Shown here: one piece after another, positions 12,560 to 26,500 of the stretch
How positions within the stretch are numbered: the stretch's first letter is position 1
How the letters are laid out: each line of letters opens with the position of its first letter
The notes under the pieces: generated by a model
Databases searched by the model: none
What the model saw: the letters and a program-made list of their open reading frames with translations, nothing else
What the model was told of the DNA's origin: nothing
Assembly: GCA_013400975.1 (NCBI GenBank)
Contig: WBMZ01003012.1
Span: 164,059-228,058, forward strand
Reading direction: 5' to 3'
Length of the DNA: 64,000 nucleotides
Origin: Atrichornis clamosus
Taxonomy: Eukaryota; Chordata; Aves; Passeriformes; Menuridae
Translations under genes and position numbers: made by a program

Positions 12560-14112
12560 GGTAAATTTACCCCAAGTTGTGGTATTTCTCTTCTTGTAGC
12601 AATCACTGTTGGCCATTCATCTGCTTCCCCATAAAATATGTATAATGACAAAGGGGCCTCTGTTTTAAAAGACAAATTTATGAAGGCCTGTCAGAAAGAA
12701 TCCACATCAAATAAAATCCTTCACTGATCCTGCTTCATTCAGGGTCACTTTGCCCTCGGGAGCAAGGGGTCAACGTGGATTCCATCTCTCATCCTAGAGA
12801 GGTGAAGAAAGAAACTGGACTGACTCTGGAGTCTGACAAAGAGCAGGTACAGGAGACACTGCCTGTGTATTGAGGGCTGCTGTGATATTCTTCCTGTTTT
12901 GAGAGGGTGTTTGAGCATGGCTGAGCCTCATCAAAGCTGATTTTCACACTTCTCCATTCTCTCTGTTGAGCAGTTTCACAGGTTCTGGGCACAAGAGGAA
13001 GTTCTGTCACTAATTATAGGTATCAGTTGGTGGGTTTAATGTAAACCTTGCTCAGACTGCTCAAATAGATGAAGTTATTGTATAATGTGCTTTTCCTTAC
13101 TTACATTCACGGGCTTGCTATTAACAAGATAAAGCAATAAGAATGCTAAATAAATAAGCTGGAACTGAGAAGCAAAGCAGTGTTCAGCATCAAAATCTGA
13201 AACAAGTAGAGGGCTGACCTCCTGGGATATTAGTCAGGGATCTCTCACAAACCACTGTGAGTTGGCCAGACATGTTCCTTGTAAGCTCTTAAAAGGATTT
13301 TGAAAATGTTGTTTTAATCATGACCAGATCAGGTTTTATTGGATTTCATGGAAGAGTGACACGATCCCATGTCCGCTGTACACAGCTGACTTTTCCTACA
13401 CCCAGCCTTTCACTTCCATTACCTGCTATTCCAGCTACACCGTTACCTGTTTCTTCTTAAATTGAGCCAACTGGCCAGGATGTATTTCCTTTTTCAGGGT
13501 ATGAATGAGCCACTGGATTTCAGAAAGGGCAAATCAAGCTCCAAGTGCTGGGCCAATACAGCATCATCCAGCTTTTCACTGCAGTCCCTCAGGAACAACA
13601 CTGCTCCTGAGAACTCTAAACCACTAAGAGTTCAGCCAAAGCATCTTCAGCCTACTCAAGTTTCTAGTCCTTCCTACATACATTTCCAAGTGCCTTGTTC
13701 TTTTTGCAATGTACAGCACTTCCTTCCTAGACCTTTCCAACACTCGTCTGCTTTTCCAAATGGCTTTTTCACCTCCTGACTGAGCTTTTTCTTAGCCCAG
13801 AACTTGTGTCTCCTTGAAAAAGCCAGGAGCAGCACAGGGGCATCAGGTATGTGCACCCTGCTGCAGCCAGGAGGGCTGCTGGAGTTCCCAGGTTCTGCCA
13901 GGACAGGGCTTGCAGAGCTCCTGCAAGCTCCTCTAGTGATTTCCAATACAAGGCATAGGGAAGACAGATCACTAACAAATAAATTTGGTTAACAAGCCCT
14001 GTTAGTTAAAGCACACTCTGCACAACATTATTACCCTAGTTATGGTTCACCGTCCTTGATACAGAATTTCTATATGAGCCATTTCATCTGCTTTTCATTT
14101 TTTATGAGTTGA

Positions 14113-14213
14113 GGTTGGGATTTTTTTGGTTTGGTTGGTTTGATTTTGGTTGGGTTTGCTTCATTTTGGGCTGTTGTTGTTTGTTGTGGGGGTTTTTGTT
14201 TGTTCATTTTGTC
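14113..14213 (+). repeat. T/G-rich low-complexity stretch
   Basis: A run of TTTGG, TTGGTT and TTGTT units without a fixed period. On the opposite strand it is A/C rich. It is simple sequence without a feature assignment. Confidence 0.6.
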
Positions 14214-16019
14214 TTTTTAAGGAGATGGTAGCACTGTTTCGATATTTTTCTGCTTTCACTCACCCAGGAGTGAGAGAGCAATTGGCAAATTAATTTTCCT
14301 GTAGAAACATACTGGATAAATACTTTCTTAGTGTAAGAATTGTTTATGCCTGCATAGAAATTGCTTTCTTTTATTCTACCTCAAAATCTGCTGTGGAAGA
14401 GGTGGAAGATGTGCAGGGGGCAATGTCACGGTGTCAGGTGTTAATATCTTTTGCCATCTCTTAGGGAACAAAGATCTTTCAAACATGGAACTTTAATGGA
14501 AAACAAAGTGATTGCAAGCCAGTAATGTCTGTATGTCACTTCATCTCATTCCTAAATTCACTGCAGTTAGATAAAGCAGCAACTATTTTAATCATCAAAT
14601 CAAACCAGGAATTCAGGGATGAATGTTCCTTGTATTTCAGCCAAGCAGAGTGATATGTACCCAAGATTTTAACCATGAATTTTTCACATAGATTTGTGCA
14701 TGCTAATCATCGGGTATACTCAAGTATTGAAGGGTTTTCTCCTACATCTTCTATTTCTGGGCAATTTCCCCTGGACTAGGCAGTTCAAATGCCACGTTTC
14801 CACTCATGCTCCCAGACCTGCCTGCTCTGCTCCAGCTAAAAGCGCAGCCTGTCAGAAATCCTGTCCCAGACACACAACCGACAGATCGAGCCCATTGTGA
14901 CTCAAACAGAACTTTTCATTTTCTCTCCTTTTCTCCCTAACTAACCCAATCTCATCCCACCCAGGCCCACTCACGCTGCTGCCAAGGCTGTGTAGCCATG
15001 TCCTTTAGCCACACGAGCCCCCTTCTCCCAGCTCTCCAGTGGCTCTATTTTTGTGCTCTATTTTTTGTTGTATCAACCACACACTCCCCACCTTTTCATT
15101 CAAAGCCCTTCACAGCCTGTTCTGCCTCTGTCTGCCTTTCATTAAAGCAAAGGCTGTTCTGCCTCTTGAGCCCCCCAGACACTCTGAACTGCACCATAAG
15201 ATCACCCAGTGTGACCTCGACTCACCTCAGGCCTTTACATTTAACAAAGGTACTCATATGTTAAGCCCAAAGGTTTCAATTAAACTAAAGCATTTTTATT
15301 CTCTGGAGAGTAACCTGTGTTTCACAAGCAGAAAACAAGAGTGATCACTGTGGCCTTAGGCTGTTTTATGATGGCCTGAATGATTCAGGAGGTCAGCCAG
15401 GCCGCTGGCTGTAGAGGAAGGGGATAAAAAAAGACAAATGAATCTTCATGTCCCTTCTTCCCTGACTGAGAGGGAAGTGTCTTCCTGACCCCAAAGCAAC
15501 CCTGTGCAAGGGAGCAAGAGACCATCCATCAGTCCTCTAGATAGAGGGGTTTTCTCATCACTTCAAAGCACCCACATAAACTGTTCTGCGTTTTGAACTA
15601 TGAGACATCTAGGATGTTTCTGAAGAACGAAGGAGATAATATTGTAGCTAATAAATTTTAAAATCTGTTTAAATGAAACTTAGTGTTTTTTGAATGTATT
15701 TCAAGACTGACTGAATAAGATGTAAGTTCTGGCTGAATCTTTTTGTGCACTTGGGGTAGGAGAAAGCCTCACAAGTTTGGGGTTTTTTATCCTGTGTTCT
15801 CTGTTGTCTGAGACTGCAGGAGCTGATTAAGAGGCCTTAAGTGGAAATACTTGTAGGGTGTTTTCTATTCAGTTGGCTACTTCCATGAATTGTGTGCAAC
15901 CTCCAGAAGGTCTCTAAACCTTTACCAAATTCAGTTGAAGTTGCCCAACTGGTTTAAAATCTGTTACATCGTGTACAGATATGCACAGACAGGCACCGAT
16001 GACACGCAACAGTGGCTAC

Positions 16020-16275
16020 GTGTTATCACAGAAGCACAGAGTGGAGTGGGTTGGAAGGGACCTCTGAAGGTGATCTAATTCAACCCCTCTGCAATGAACA
16101 GGGACATCTTCAACTTGACCAGGTTGCTCAGAGCCCCATCCAACCTGGCCTTGGATGTTTCCAGGGATCCCCATCTTCCAGGCATCCACCACTTCTCTAG
16201 GCAACCTGTGCCAATGCTTCACCAGCCTCATCATAAAAAATGTCTTCCTTATATCCAGTCTAAATCTATGCTTTT
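16020..16275 (-). mobile_element. CR1 LINE 3' fragment
   Basis: The plus strand shows the hallmark reverse complement of the CR1 3' end: GTGGGTTGGAAGGGACCT, then the blocks TCCAACCTGGCCTTGGATG and CTAGGCAACCTGTGCCAATG, and the ATATCCAGTCTAAAT block. CR1 is the dominant LINE of birds and reptiles. The copy is 5'-truncated, as is usual, and inserted with its sense strand on minus. It is good evidence for an avian source. Confidence 0.92.
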
Positions 16276-19200
16276 TTCTCCCTCATCTCCAATTCTGTTG
16301 GTTAAAGGTAGAAGATTTAATTATAGCTATTATTTGAATACTGAACTGGGGTTGTTACAAGTCCATCAAAGGCTGTGCACAAAGTCTTACTCCCAGAAAG
16401 AGGGAACTGGGCAGGGAGAGTGTGATACAGGTACTGGGCTCAGAAAGCAGCAGTGAAACCCTCCAGCTCCAAACTTGGCACCCACAGGGTGAGGCTCCAT
16501 GGCTTCCTCTTGAAGCTAATGAAGCATCTCATGGCTTAGTTTAAGTCAAAGGCAAGGTCAGTGCATTGCTGTGTAAGCAGCAGTACATATTTCCAATCAC
16601 AAAAAATTGCCTGATTTCAAACTGCAATAGATCAACACAATGAGGACCACCAGAATCATAATAAAGATGAGTCACGGAACCTCTGTCTTCTCATTAAACT
16701 ACCAAAGGACACCTCCTGGCGCTCGTGCCCCTCAGCAAGGATTATACACTTTGTGTGTTGGTGCTCTGCCCAGCACAACAGGGGCCTGGGCCATCACAAG
16801 AGTTCCTAGGTACTTTGGGTAGATAAATAATAATGGTAACCTGCAAGCAAGAAATTGCTTTGAGGGTTCAGGGCAGTGGAGTGTTTTCTGTGAAGCAAAA
16901 AGTATAGCTTGTCCTCCCCCAAAAATCACTTAAAATACTCTGCATACAGATCTGTAGATGCAGGGAGGCTACTGTAAATGGCTGAAAGAATTCCTGTCTC
17001 CCCACCCCAAGAGCTATCATCAAATGTGTTTTGAGGAAGAAGTGCAATCTTTGACTGTATTTTTTCTGTTTCAGTTCTTTTTTAATGTTCCAAAGACAGC
17101 AGGTACTTATTTAAAACAAGCATCTCGAACTTTATCATTAAAATAGCTGTTCTAATTTTTTTACATTTTTAAACTCATTATGTATGTCTGTATGCTGAGG
17201 CCTTATGTGAAAAAAATTAAAGGCAAGCTTCATGAGAGCAATGTACTTTTCTCCTGGTTACCAACCTTGTACAAATTAAAAGCATATTAGCCACTTTGAA
17301 AATAAATCCAACTGCAGCTCAACCTCTTTGGAGTTTTAGTTTGAAGATAGCAGTGGCATTCCACTGACTAAGCCACTTGAGTGAATTTCCTGATTTTGCT
17401 TAGTTGCTTAATTTCCTGTTGGGCTCACATTTTGCCTAATTCAAGACAAAAAGACCCCTATAAATGGGATAAATGATTGAAATTGCAGAGCTGGACATAG
17501 TAATTTGATTGCAGTTCAGCATGTGCCTCTCTGAACAGAGGTAGAATTTCTGAGACATGCATATGAGTAACTCTAAAAATGCCTTTAATTCAGCATTTTC
17601 TCCCCTTATTGAATTACCCATCTATGTATCTGAATATCTGCTATCAAAGGTCTTTTGCTCGTGTCCAGGATTTAATGTGTGTCCATGACAAGTTTCCCCC
17701 TGTTATGACATCACTCTTGAGTCTCTAAAACAGGACAAAATGTAAAACAATAGGAAGTGCTATGGTCTGTTATTCATAAAAGCTCTCTAGCAGTAATTAG
17801 GAGTACATTTAAAGCAGATCTCCTTCTCTGCCTCGTTTTTGCAGTGATAGGCTTTACATTCAACTTTTAAATACTCAAGATTGTGAATGGGACTAAATAA
17901 TGCTTTAGCCATAGCTTATAAATCATGGATATATAATACACAGAATGTAAGTCTCTAACCTGACTGTTCCACACATTTTTCCTTTCTGTATTGCTTCTGT
18001 ACAAAATTACCAGGCTACAAAAACTTGAAGTAGAACTGTCGGCTCTTTTCCTTCCTTCCTCAGTGAAGAGCACTGCCCGTGTGGGTTTATGCATCAGTTA
18101 GAGCAGGGGAAGACTTTATTAATTTAAAAACACACTTTGCAGCTTTATCTGAACACCATCAGCCTGGGCTCAGCCGGATCTTTTCTGGGAAGGCTTTCTA
18201 GGCAGCTCTGTCTGAGAACACAGCCTTTCCACAGCACTAGCCATGGTCCAGGAGCTCCCAGCATGTCCCTGTGTGGGCTGCGAGTTTTAGGGATCTGAAC
18301 TCTGTATAGACCAAGGCTAAACTAAAATCATTGCAATGCCCTGTTGCAAGGTCAGTTTCTATGATAACTGTTATTCAGGTGTCTTTTCTGTCAAGAACTT
18401 CATGATGGAATAAGTATCAAGTTATTAACATAGGTGAACTGAACTCCCATATTTGTTAAACTGTCAGCTTGACTTTGGATGCTTGGGTCTGGTGATTCTG
18501 AAAGGGCTGTTGTGAACCACATTTCCAGCAGCCTGATTTGCTTCAAATATGACAGACCAATCCTTCAGGAAATGAAAATGCTTTGTCTTCTTTCCTGAAG
18601 AATATTATTAATATTATTAAGCACTGCTCTCATATGTGTCTTTTTTTATCAGCTGGTCTGTTAGTGACAAGGGATCTTCTCACTCTGTTGTACATCTGGT
18701 TAATGGCCTAGAACTTGATCATTGTTTACAGATATTTCTAACAGAAACTGAGATCAAAGATCAAGTTAATGGAAGAAAGAACAATGAAAGATGAGAGCCA
18801 GTGCTCTTTTAGGAGGGACTAGATTCTGCCCTTGTAGAACTTTATCTGATAGCTATTATTCCATCTCTGATGAATATAAACCAGGTCCTGTGATCTTTAT
18901 ATTGACCGGTTTTGTATTTAAAACTACATCAATGAGACTGCTTTTAATTTGGGCACACTTTTAACCCACTGCTCTTTCACTTCTAGAAAAATCCATTTTA
19001 CCTAGCAAGAACTATATAACACTGCCTCTAAAAATACTGTGCCTGGGCATCCTTATGGCCATGAAATGAGGATCTTAACTTTTTGATTGTGGAAGTGGTA
19101 TGAAGGTTGCATCATCTTCTGGGTTCTTGCAAATAAAAGAATGTAGGTTGAGACAGGGAAAATAATTTTTCAGAAGAGCCAAGTACACATGGATCCAACA

Positions 19201-20253
19201 GCCTGTTGAAACTCTACAAACTAGGCAGCTCTGAGAGTGGGCTTCAGGTTTCCATCTATATCGCAGTAAGTTTAACAATATATATGTAACATAAACATGA
19301 CCAAGATACTATGACTGACTTGGGTGGTTCTATTTTTATGTTATGTTATTTTTAAGCTAGGTGGGAGCAGCCATGGTTTAAATTAAACCCATCACTTCCA
19401 CATAGTTGAAGAGGGGTTTACAGAAGATGCAGACATTTTTCCTGCCAAATGTTGTGCATCTACAGAACGAGAACCAACAATTGCAATTAATTTTTGGGCC
19501 CATATTCTGTACCCAGGAAGCAGCAGTGTGCCTCCTTAACACAACAAATGCATGAGGAAGGGGTTTTATAGGGGGTTTGTGCATTTTTCTCAATGCCGTC
19601 AGAACCTAGAAGTTGTGAAATGCCTCGGATTTCTTTTGCATGCATCTGTCCAGGCTGGCAAGAAGGTGCTCTGTGTGGCTGGGACAGCAAAGGGCCCGGC
19701 AGCATCTGAGAGCTTTAAGTACAAGTTATGGCAGACAAAAGCAGCGCCTGTTGCATTCCACCTGTTATCTCCGGGAGTCAGCAGCGCTGCCTTCCCCCTC
19801 CAGCTGCCGGCAAGTCCTGGCAGCGCCGACATTACATTTTGTTCAAGATCTGCTCCTGCCTTTATCGATAAAGTGAGGAAAACGAATACCTGGAGGGAGC
19901 AAGGCTAGATCTTCAGTTTGCTTAATTTATGGGGCCAAGTCTCCGTCTGGTACAATGGAAGTCCAGCTGTCAGTGCTATGTCCCCCAGCTTTTACAGGAA
20001 GTCATTTTGGGACATGAAAGGGGGTTTGAAGAGCACTTTGCGGTGATGGTGGCTGACCTACTGCATTTCTGGTTACTTTAACAGCCCATTCTCACCAACT
20101 CTCTCTGATTTTGCTTGTTCACAGGCCCGGGGGCAACTGGAATATCTTTCTTTTGTCCCACACTCCTTCATCACCATGGCAACAAATGGGCAACTATCAT
20201 AGGGGGGTTTTTTTCTTTTTTTAATTTACAAGTAGACTGGTGAGTTTTCAAGA

Positions 20254-20262
20254 CCACACACA

Positions 20263-20295
<33 letters not shown>
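20254..20295 (+). repeat. (CA)n microsatellite
   Basis: About 20 CA dinucleotides interrupted once by a T, so likely length-polymorphic. Confidence 0.95.
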
Positions 20296-20302
<7 letters not shown>

Positions 20303-22662
20303 GTAGTTCAAACTCGGGGATTAACACATTAAAACCATGGCTTGAACCAGTAACTTGGGCTGTGGCCTGGCTCCAGGCCAATGCCCGCTGGAAAACATCC
20401 TTACAAAGTCACACAGCACAGTGGTGACAACACAAGAACGTGGGCCGTGGCCAATGCCGGCCTGTGGTTGTTGTCACCAGCAATTACAGGGAGGTTGAGA
20501 TCCTCTCCAGGACCACCCTGAGTCCACCCTAATTGTGCCACTGGTGGAAGAAAAGGTCAGCTCTTGTGCAGGGGTTTAAAAGTTGAACTTGCACTCCTAA
20601 GGGGACACTGTAGCCCAGAGCCTGCAGGGACACCACAGTCACTAATTACTGTGGCCTAGGAATCAAAGTCACCATCTGCTTTAATAAGTGCTGTCCCCAA
20701 ATGGAAAAGCAAAAGGAATAACACCAGTAGCTCATTGTACGCGGGAAATTGAGGGAGGGGATCCACCTCTGCCTTTGTGCACATTGAAACCCCTGTATCA
20801 ACAAGAACCCCACCAGGCAATGCTCTTCCATGAACAGTTACAGCACTGGGGCTATGGGAAAACTATGGCTATGGACTTCCAGTTTCTGATTTGGAGTCTG
20901 GGAAGAGATCCTTGCCAGCTGCAGCTGCTGGAAGGTACCGTGACTTGGCGTGGTCATGGCTGATGGATCGTCTGGCATCAGACCCAAGGGAGCTTGAAGG
21001 CTCTCATCTGCAGCCTCTGGATTCAGGAGCTAGCCAGAAGCTCTGAGTCTTTCCCTAACCTGCGGTTCCTTAAGCACCCTGCAACATCTGTATCACTTGG
21101 GTATTTCATGGGAAAGTTTTCTTTTTGTTAGTTACGTGTTGCTGCTTGCACATGTTTTTTTCCCTATGTATCTAGACCATCTATTCTTTTCAAGTGACAG
21201 ATACTAAAAGTAGTAAGCTGTAAAAACATGTACCACCACAGTTATAAAGAAAATCTCTTGGGAGATGGTAAAACAAACCCAGTCCCAAACACCCTCCCCT
21301 TGCCCACGTTGCCAAACCACCTCCTTTTCTACTGCCCTGCCAACAACTCAATTCTTCCACAATACCTACAGGGAGGGAGGTGGTAGCAGATTAAAAAGCC
21401 AGGTTCCTCCCTCGCTGAGGTTTCCCAGCACGTATTGCCGGCCTGGGGAATACGGGGGAAGGGCAGAGGAAAGACTGGCTCTGCCCTGCGTAGGGCCAAG
21501 CAAGTTTTCAGCTGTATAAAATACATTAAGTCCCAATCTCGCTGGAGCCGGTGTTGAAAGATTTCAGCAAGGCCAGCACTTGACCTTTCGCAGACAATAG
21601 CCCCGGCCCTAATTGGCAAGTGCTCATTGTGCGGCTTCAGCTGTGCTGAACAGGCGGGTTTCATGCTCATTCCCCCGTGGGCTCAGGTCTGGGGCTGCGG
21701 GCGGGAAGCGGCGAAGGTTTGGGGATTCCTGATTGTTCTATAATGCCACCTGCTGACTCGAGGGCGACGGCAGCCAGTGTATCAAAAGTCCTTTCACGGA
21801 GCCCTGCTTTTAACTTTAGTGCTATTTATATTAATGGGATCATTCAATGCACTTCACTCATGTCCTGATTTAGAGTCCAAGGACAGCCCCGAGTTACAAA
21901 TCCTGAGTGAACACCATAAGATATATTGGACACTAACTATACTGGCTTTTTGTGCTTCAGTTGGGGTGCGACTACAAAATATAATGAGGAGGTGATTGAA
22001 AAGGTCTTGAAACTCAAAATATTAACGTGTCTGTTTATACCACACTGTGCTTGTTTGTGACTGAAGCAAGCACAAGCATCTGTGTGCCAGCACAGTGTGT
22101 CTTCACCAAGTGACCAAAGTGGCAGGAGGGGCAGATGTAAGTGGCTACTTTACTTCCAAGGGAGGCACAGATCTTACTCCAGTTACAAATATCCACAGCA
22201 ATTCATGCAAGGATGCATAGAGTCGTAAACAGGCTCCCATCCAGAAAAAGGCTCTGTACCATCTACTTTGCAAAGCCTGGGAAAATGCAGACACGGATCT
22301 GGAGTGAATACGGCGCTGCTAATTTAATCTTTTAGCAAATTGAAAAATCATGGCCCTTTTATCTAACAAAATGTGCACTTCCTGAGCTCATCCCATTATG
22401 CCAGTGGGTCCTTGTTCTTCACCACTTCCCTGTCTTGACCAAAATCCAGTTTCCACCTCCATCTCTGGCTGAACCCTTTTACTGAAGTATCATCTCCACT
22501 GCAGGATATATGTGCTCCCAGCACATTCAGCTGCTCCTATTGCTCTGCCTGCACTCCATTGGTCCCCTCTCATCCTTTCAGGTTCTCATTCCCAAAGGTC
22601 TGGTTCTGCTTTTGGCACCAACCTTATTTATCGACTCCATAAATAACTATTCACCCCGATGT

Positions 22663-22992
22663 CTACCAGCACCCGCAGCAAATCTTTGCGTCTTTCTTAT
22701 GAGCTCCAGGTTGACGCTCAGAGTACATTTTTCGGAGGGCTTCTGACGTGGGCAGCTTGATGCTCTCCAGCACAGCAGAGACAGGCACTGCAATGCCTTT
22801 GCATCGCTCTCCTCCTTCTGGCACCTTAATGGGGTCTAATTTTTTGTGCTGGCCTCCCACGCACTTCATAAAAGACGCACATTCAAGCAGGCTTTGTGCC
22901 CGGAACGCAATTAAGCATCCAACTGTCCGATCTGTGTGGCCAAATCCGCGGCATTCCCGGGGGTTCTCAGGTGCAGGTTCACACTGGTTCAT
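22663..22992 (-). other. unrecognised 109-codon open frame in a CpG-retaining block
   Basis: The minus strand is open for 109 codons from an ATG, in a block with many intact CpGs inside a gene-poor region. The translation contains Cys-rich ends and a basic C-terminal stretch ending CCGCW. I do not recognise a family. No clear splice context or CpG-island promoter accompanies it. It may be a single-exon gene, a retrocopy or, more likely, a conserved regulatory element whose frame is open by chance. Confidence 0.25.
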
Positions 22993-23534
22993 CAGGTTTC
23001 CATAGTGGGGAGGAAATGTAATTTAGCTCTTTCAGTCTTAGTCATTGAAAATAAAAGGGGAGTAAGTGAAGCTTGTCTTTGGCTATAGGAATGGCAAACA
23101 AACCAGGCATGATGCTTTATCTTAAAGTGAAATTTGCAAGTGAACAAGGCATTATAATTGATGCAGATTTAAAGATTTAAGGTGAGGCTATTCTGTGTTT
23201 CGTTTAAATGGCAAACCTTATCTCACTTTTCCCATCCCCTCCCTTTTTCTTCACTTGCACAGCAAAATGCTTAACAATAAGTTCTTCAGGCCCAGTCCTC
23301 AGAACTGCCATTCCCTACAACTCCAGCAGTTTTTTGAGCAGCTGGAGGTGTTTGGCAACCCTTTAAAAATCCCTTCATCAAACCTTTCTTTCATCACAAG
23401 CTGACCACAGAATGTCACAATACCTGTGATGAGCAGTTTCACTGCGTGCTCTGGGTCAGTCTGTGCCATTAACAAAAATACTACTTGTGATGAAAACAAC
23501 CCAAAAACACAACACAGAAAATAACTGGTGCATC

Positions 23535-23565
23535 AGATAGACAGATAGATAGATAGAGATATATA
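23535..23565 (+). repeat. (GATA)n microsatellite
   Basis: Short run of AGAT units followed by ATATA, with one GACA interruption. Confidence 0.9.
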
Positions 23566-26500
23566 CTGAGGGTAGATCAGGTGTGCTTCATTCCAGAACC
23601 AAATCAAACTTAAGCTCTGGACGATTAACTGTGCCCTCTGCTAAACTGGCATTGCCTTTCATCATAAAGCTGTGGCCTGTGCCCATCAGTACCTTCCCAG
23701 GGAATGTCTGCCATGGCTTGGGGAATAGCAGGCATTCCTAAAAGGCAGTATGGACAGCCCAGAGCCAGCTCTGGCTCCCTCCATGGTCCTCCAGCATTGC
23801 CCGAGCAGGCTTTGCATCCTCAGGAATGCCTGGCTCCTCCTCATGCTGCATGCCAGGGCTCACCAAACGCACAGACCCACAACTTCATACTATAAAGAGC
23901 CATCTTGATGGGATACAGCACAGCTCTGGCAGTGATTTGGGCACTTTGAACCTCAGACTATGATGTCTTAGGCCTAAAGGCCACATATGGGCCCAGAGGA
24001 AACCACAGCACCATAGACCTACTGTACAATAGCCAGGCCGTGCCACTTTTCTTTGGGCCAGAAAACAACATCTGCTCTGTTGTATTTAGCCACATAGGTG
24101 TCACCATGGAAAGGAACACTTTCATCTCCTAGGACTTACCAGGGGGCAAGGTCTTTTATAATATAAACTGTTACGAGTTTAACCTTGAATCTGAAACACT
24201 GAAAGATGCAGTGGAAGACCTGATCTCTTCAGTTTGTTGAGGCAGAGAGAACAGGGAGGTTAGAAGACAGACAGGAATGGCTGATAGCCAAAAAGTAGTC
24301 TAGGATGAATGCAACAGTAAAGAAAAATTATTTTATAACAGTTCTACTAAATGACAGAGCCCCATTAGCATACTAATGCTTTGTGTGATTACTTTGTGTG
24401 AGGGAGGCTCTTCATCCATCCAGAGATGGATCCATCTAGAGATGGACTGAAACCTTTATCTCTCTCATACCAGCTCCTTTCCATATAGTTGGGCATTGCA
24501 CTGATTTTGCCCCTCGGCTGTAACTAGGCAAGGACAAATAAAGTGTGTAAAGGAATAAAAGCTGCAAAACCACTCAGACTTCAGTCAAAGCAAGCGGCCA
24601 TGGGAGCTCTAGGTCCTCCCACTTTGATTTGCATTCTCCAACTATTGCAGAGGCAAATGAGATATCATCTGACTGAAGGCAACACTGTCCACTGGAATGT
24701 TTGACTGCACAGAGAGACAGATGAGCCTTTCATGGGTTAGCTCAGGTTTGAAAGAGGTGCACAAAGAGGGAGAAAACACAATGGACAACAAGTGGAAGCT
24801 AAGCACACCTTGGCATCCTGAGGTCTGGGGTTGGCGTCTTTTTTGCTTATACCTAGGAATTGTTGAAATTGTTCTGAAAATGTTCTGTTGTATATAGTAA
24901 AAGCACTACCTCACTAACTGAGGGGGTCAGCATTACTAGGTTACACACCTTAAGAGTAAAAAGAACCCAAGTCATGTTGGAATAAAAAGATGTAAAACAA
25001 GATATCTAAGAGAAGTGCTTACTTTTGGTGAGTGCATTCAGTGAAAAACATTTTATATTGAACAAAAGCAGGAAGAGGTGGAAGTGAAAGGCAGTCAAAG
25101 AGTAAAGCATGTTTCCCATTTTTAAAAAACCTGGCAGACTCTGCAAGGACACCCAGGATCTGCACCCAGCACCACTGTTTCTCCAGCTTGCAGTTTTCCG
25201 AGTGGCTGTCACCTTCTTCCTTGCTCTGCCCTCCATGGCTGTTGGAAGCCCATTCTGTCTCATTTTTCCAGCCTCTCAAATATCCCTGCTGCCCTGCCCT
25301 CTCATTTTACCCAGAAATATCATCAAGAGGTCTTTTCTCCACTCCTCTTCATCCTTAATACCAAAGTAAACCAAATAAACCAAGTGCAGCATCCTCATTG
25401 TTGGAAGCTATGAAACACCAGGCCTGGGAGTCTGAAGTGTTATAGGACAGTTACACCACAGAAACAAAGATAATAAATACCAGACTGTAAAGATTTTAAG
25501 TTATTCCTAAGTAAAAACTTAAATTTTTAAACTCTGGCACACTTCAGTACAGCTGTTTAGTATTAATTGTTAATCTGTGTGATACAAAATATAAACGTAA
25601 ATTTACTTTAGTGGCCTGATCTCTTTGAGTAAATCAGAAGGTTTTAGGTTTACTAAAGAGTAAGTTTTTAATTAGATTTTCTATTTTATTTGTTATATAT
25701 TAATTATGTTTTCAATACTTGAAATGGGAGTGAGAGAGAAAATGAAAAAAATCTTGGTTTGGATGTTTATCTGAAGAACCCAAAGTCTGAAAACACACTT
25801 TGAACTAACGTTTGCACAAGTTCTGCCCAGTCTTTCTGCTGCTAAGAGTATTGATGTAGATTAAAGAAATACTGATATTTTCCTTCCAGTTTGAAAATGA
25901 AGGCTGGATGAGGAGTACCACTAGAGAGCAAAACTAGCTACCTACTATTTGCAGCAAACACTGGGTGGAATATTTTTTGGAGAAAAGGGGAAGCACCAGT
26001 CCAGGACAGCCTGCTTACTTGTCTGGTTTAGAGCAATCTCAAGTCTTTGCACGCCGGTAATCTTCCCAACTCAACCCCAGATGTTAAGGCTGGCTGGCTG
26101 GAGAGAGGAAGGGAAGATATGGAGAAGAAAATGCACCACATACCCAAGATTAGAAGTTATGCAGTCTCAGGCATTCATAAAAGATGGGAGCTCGCCAGCT
26201 CTTCCACATATGGGATGGGGATTTGAAAGTGGAAAACAGCTGCTGTTGTCCTGTGCTGCCTCCCAGGCCATGGAAGTTATGCCACCACAGCTAGAGAGGG
26301 AGAAAGACCCTCGAAAGAGAAACCCAGTGAGATGATGGAGGTGGAGCTGACAGAGGACAACCTCATCCAGGAGAGCCATCCCTGAGCACCAGATTGCAGC
26401 TGACCCATGACAGTGAGCTGGGCTCCTGTGACACCCACACCCTTCCCTGGGATGATGACCACCTTCCTGGGGAAGCACTGGTCTCTCAGACCTGTGTGTG

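Larger units (their letters stand above)
9463..16010. other. non-coding stretch with a local duplication, no gene seen
   Basis: Apart from the repeat copies and simple repeats listed separately, I find no exon, RNA gene or transposon here. The open frames are short and unsupported. Poly-T and GT-rich runs occur around 14.1-14.2 kb. Confidence 0.5.

Noticed and set aside
18785..18815. Histone-type 3' stem-loop near GTGCTCTTTTAGGAG
   Set aside because: The stem does not pair as GGCYCTTTTCAGRGCC; no histone gene in the window.
21777..21995. 72-codon plus frame with a hydrophobic, signal-peptide-like start
   Set aside because: No promoter, splice sites or known family; hydrophobic starts are common by chance in T-rich DNA.
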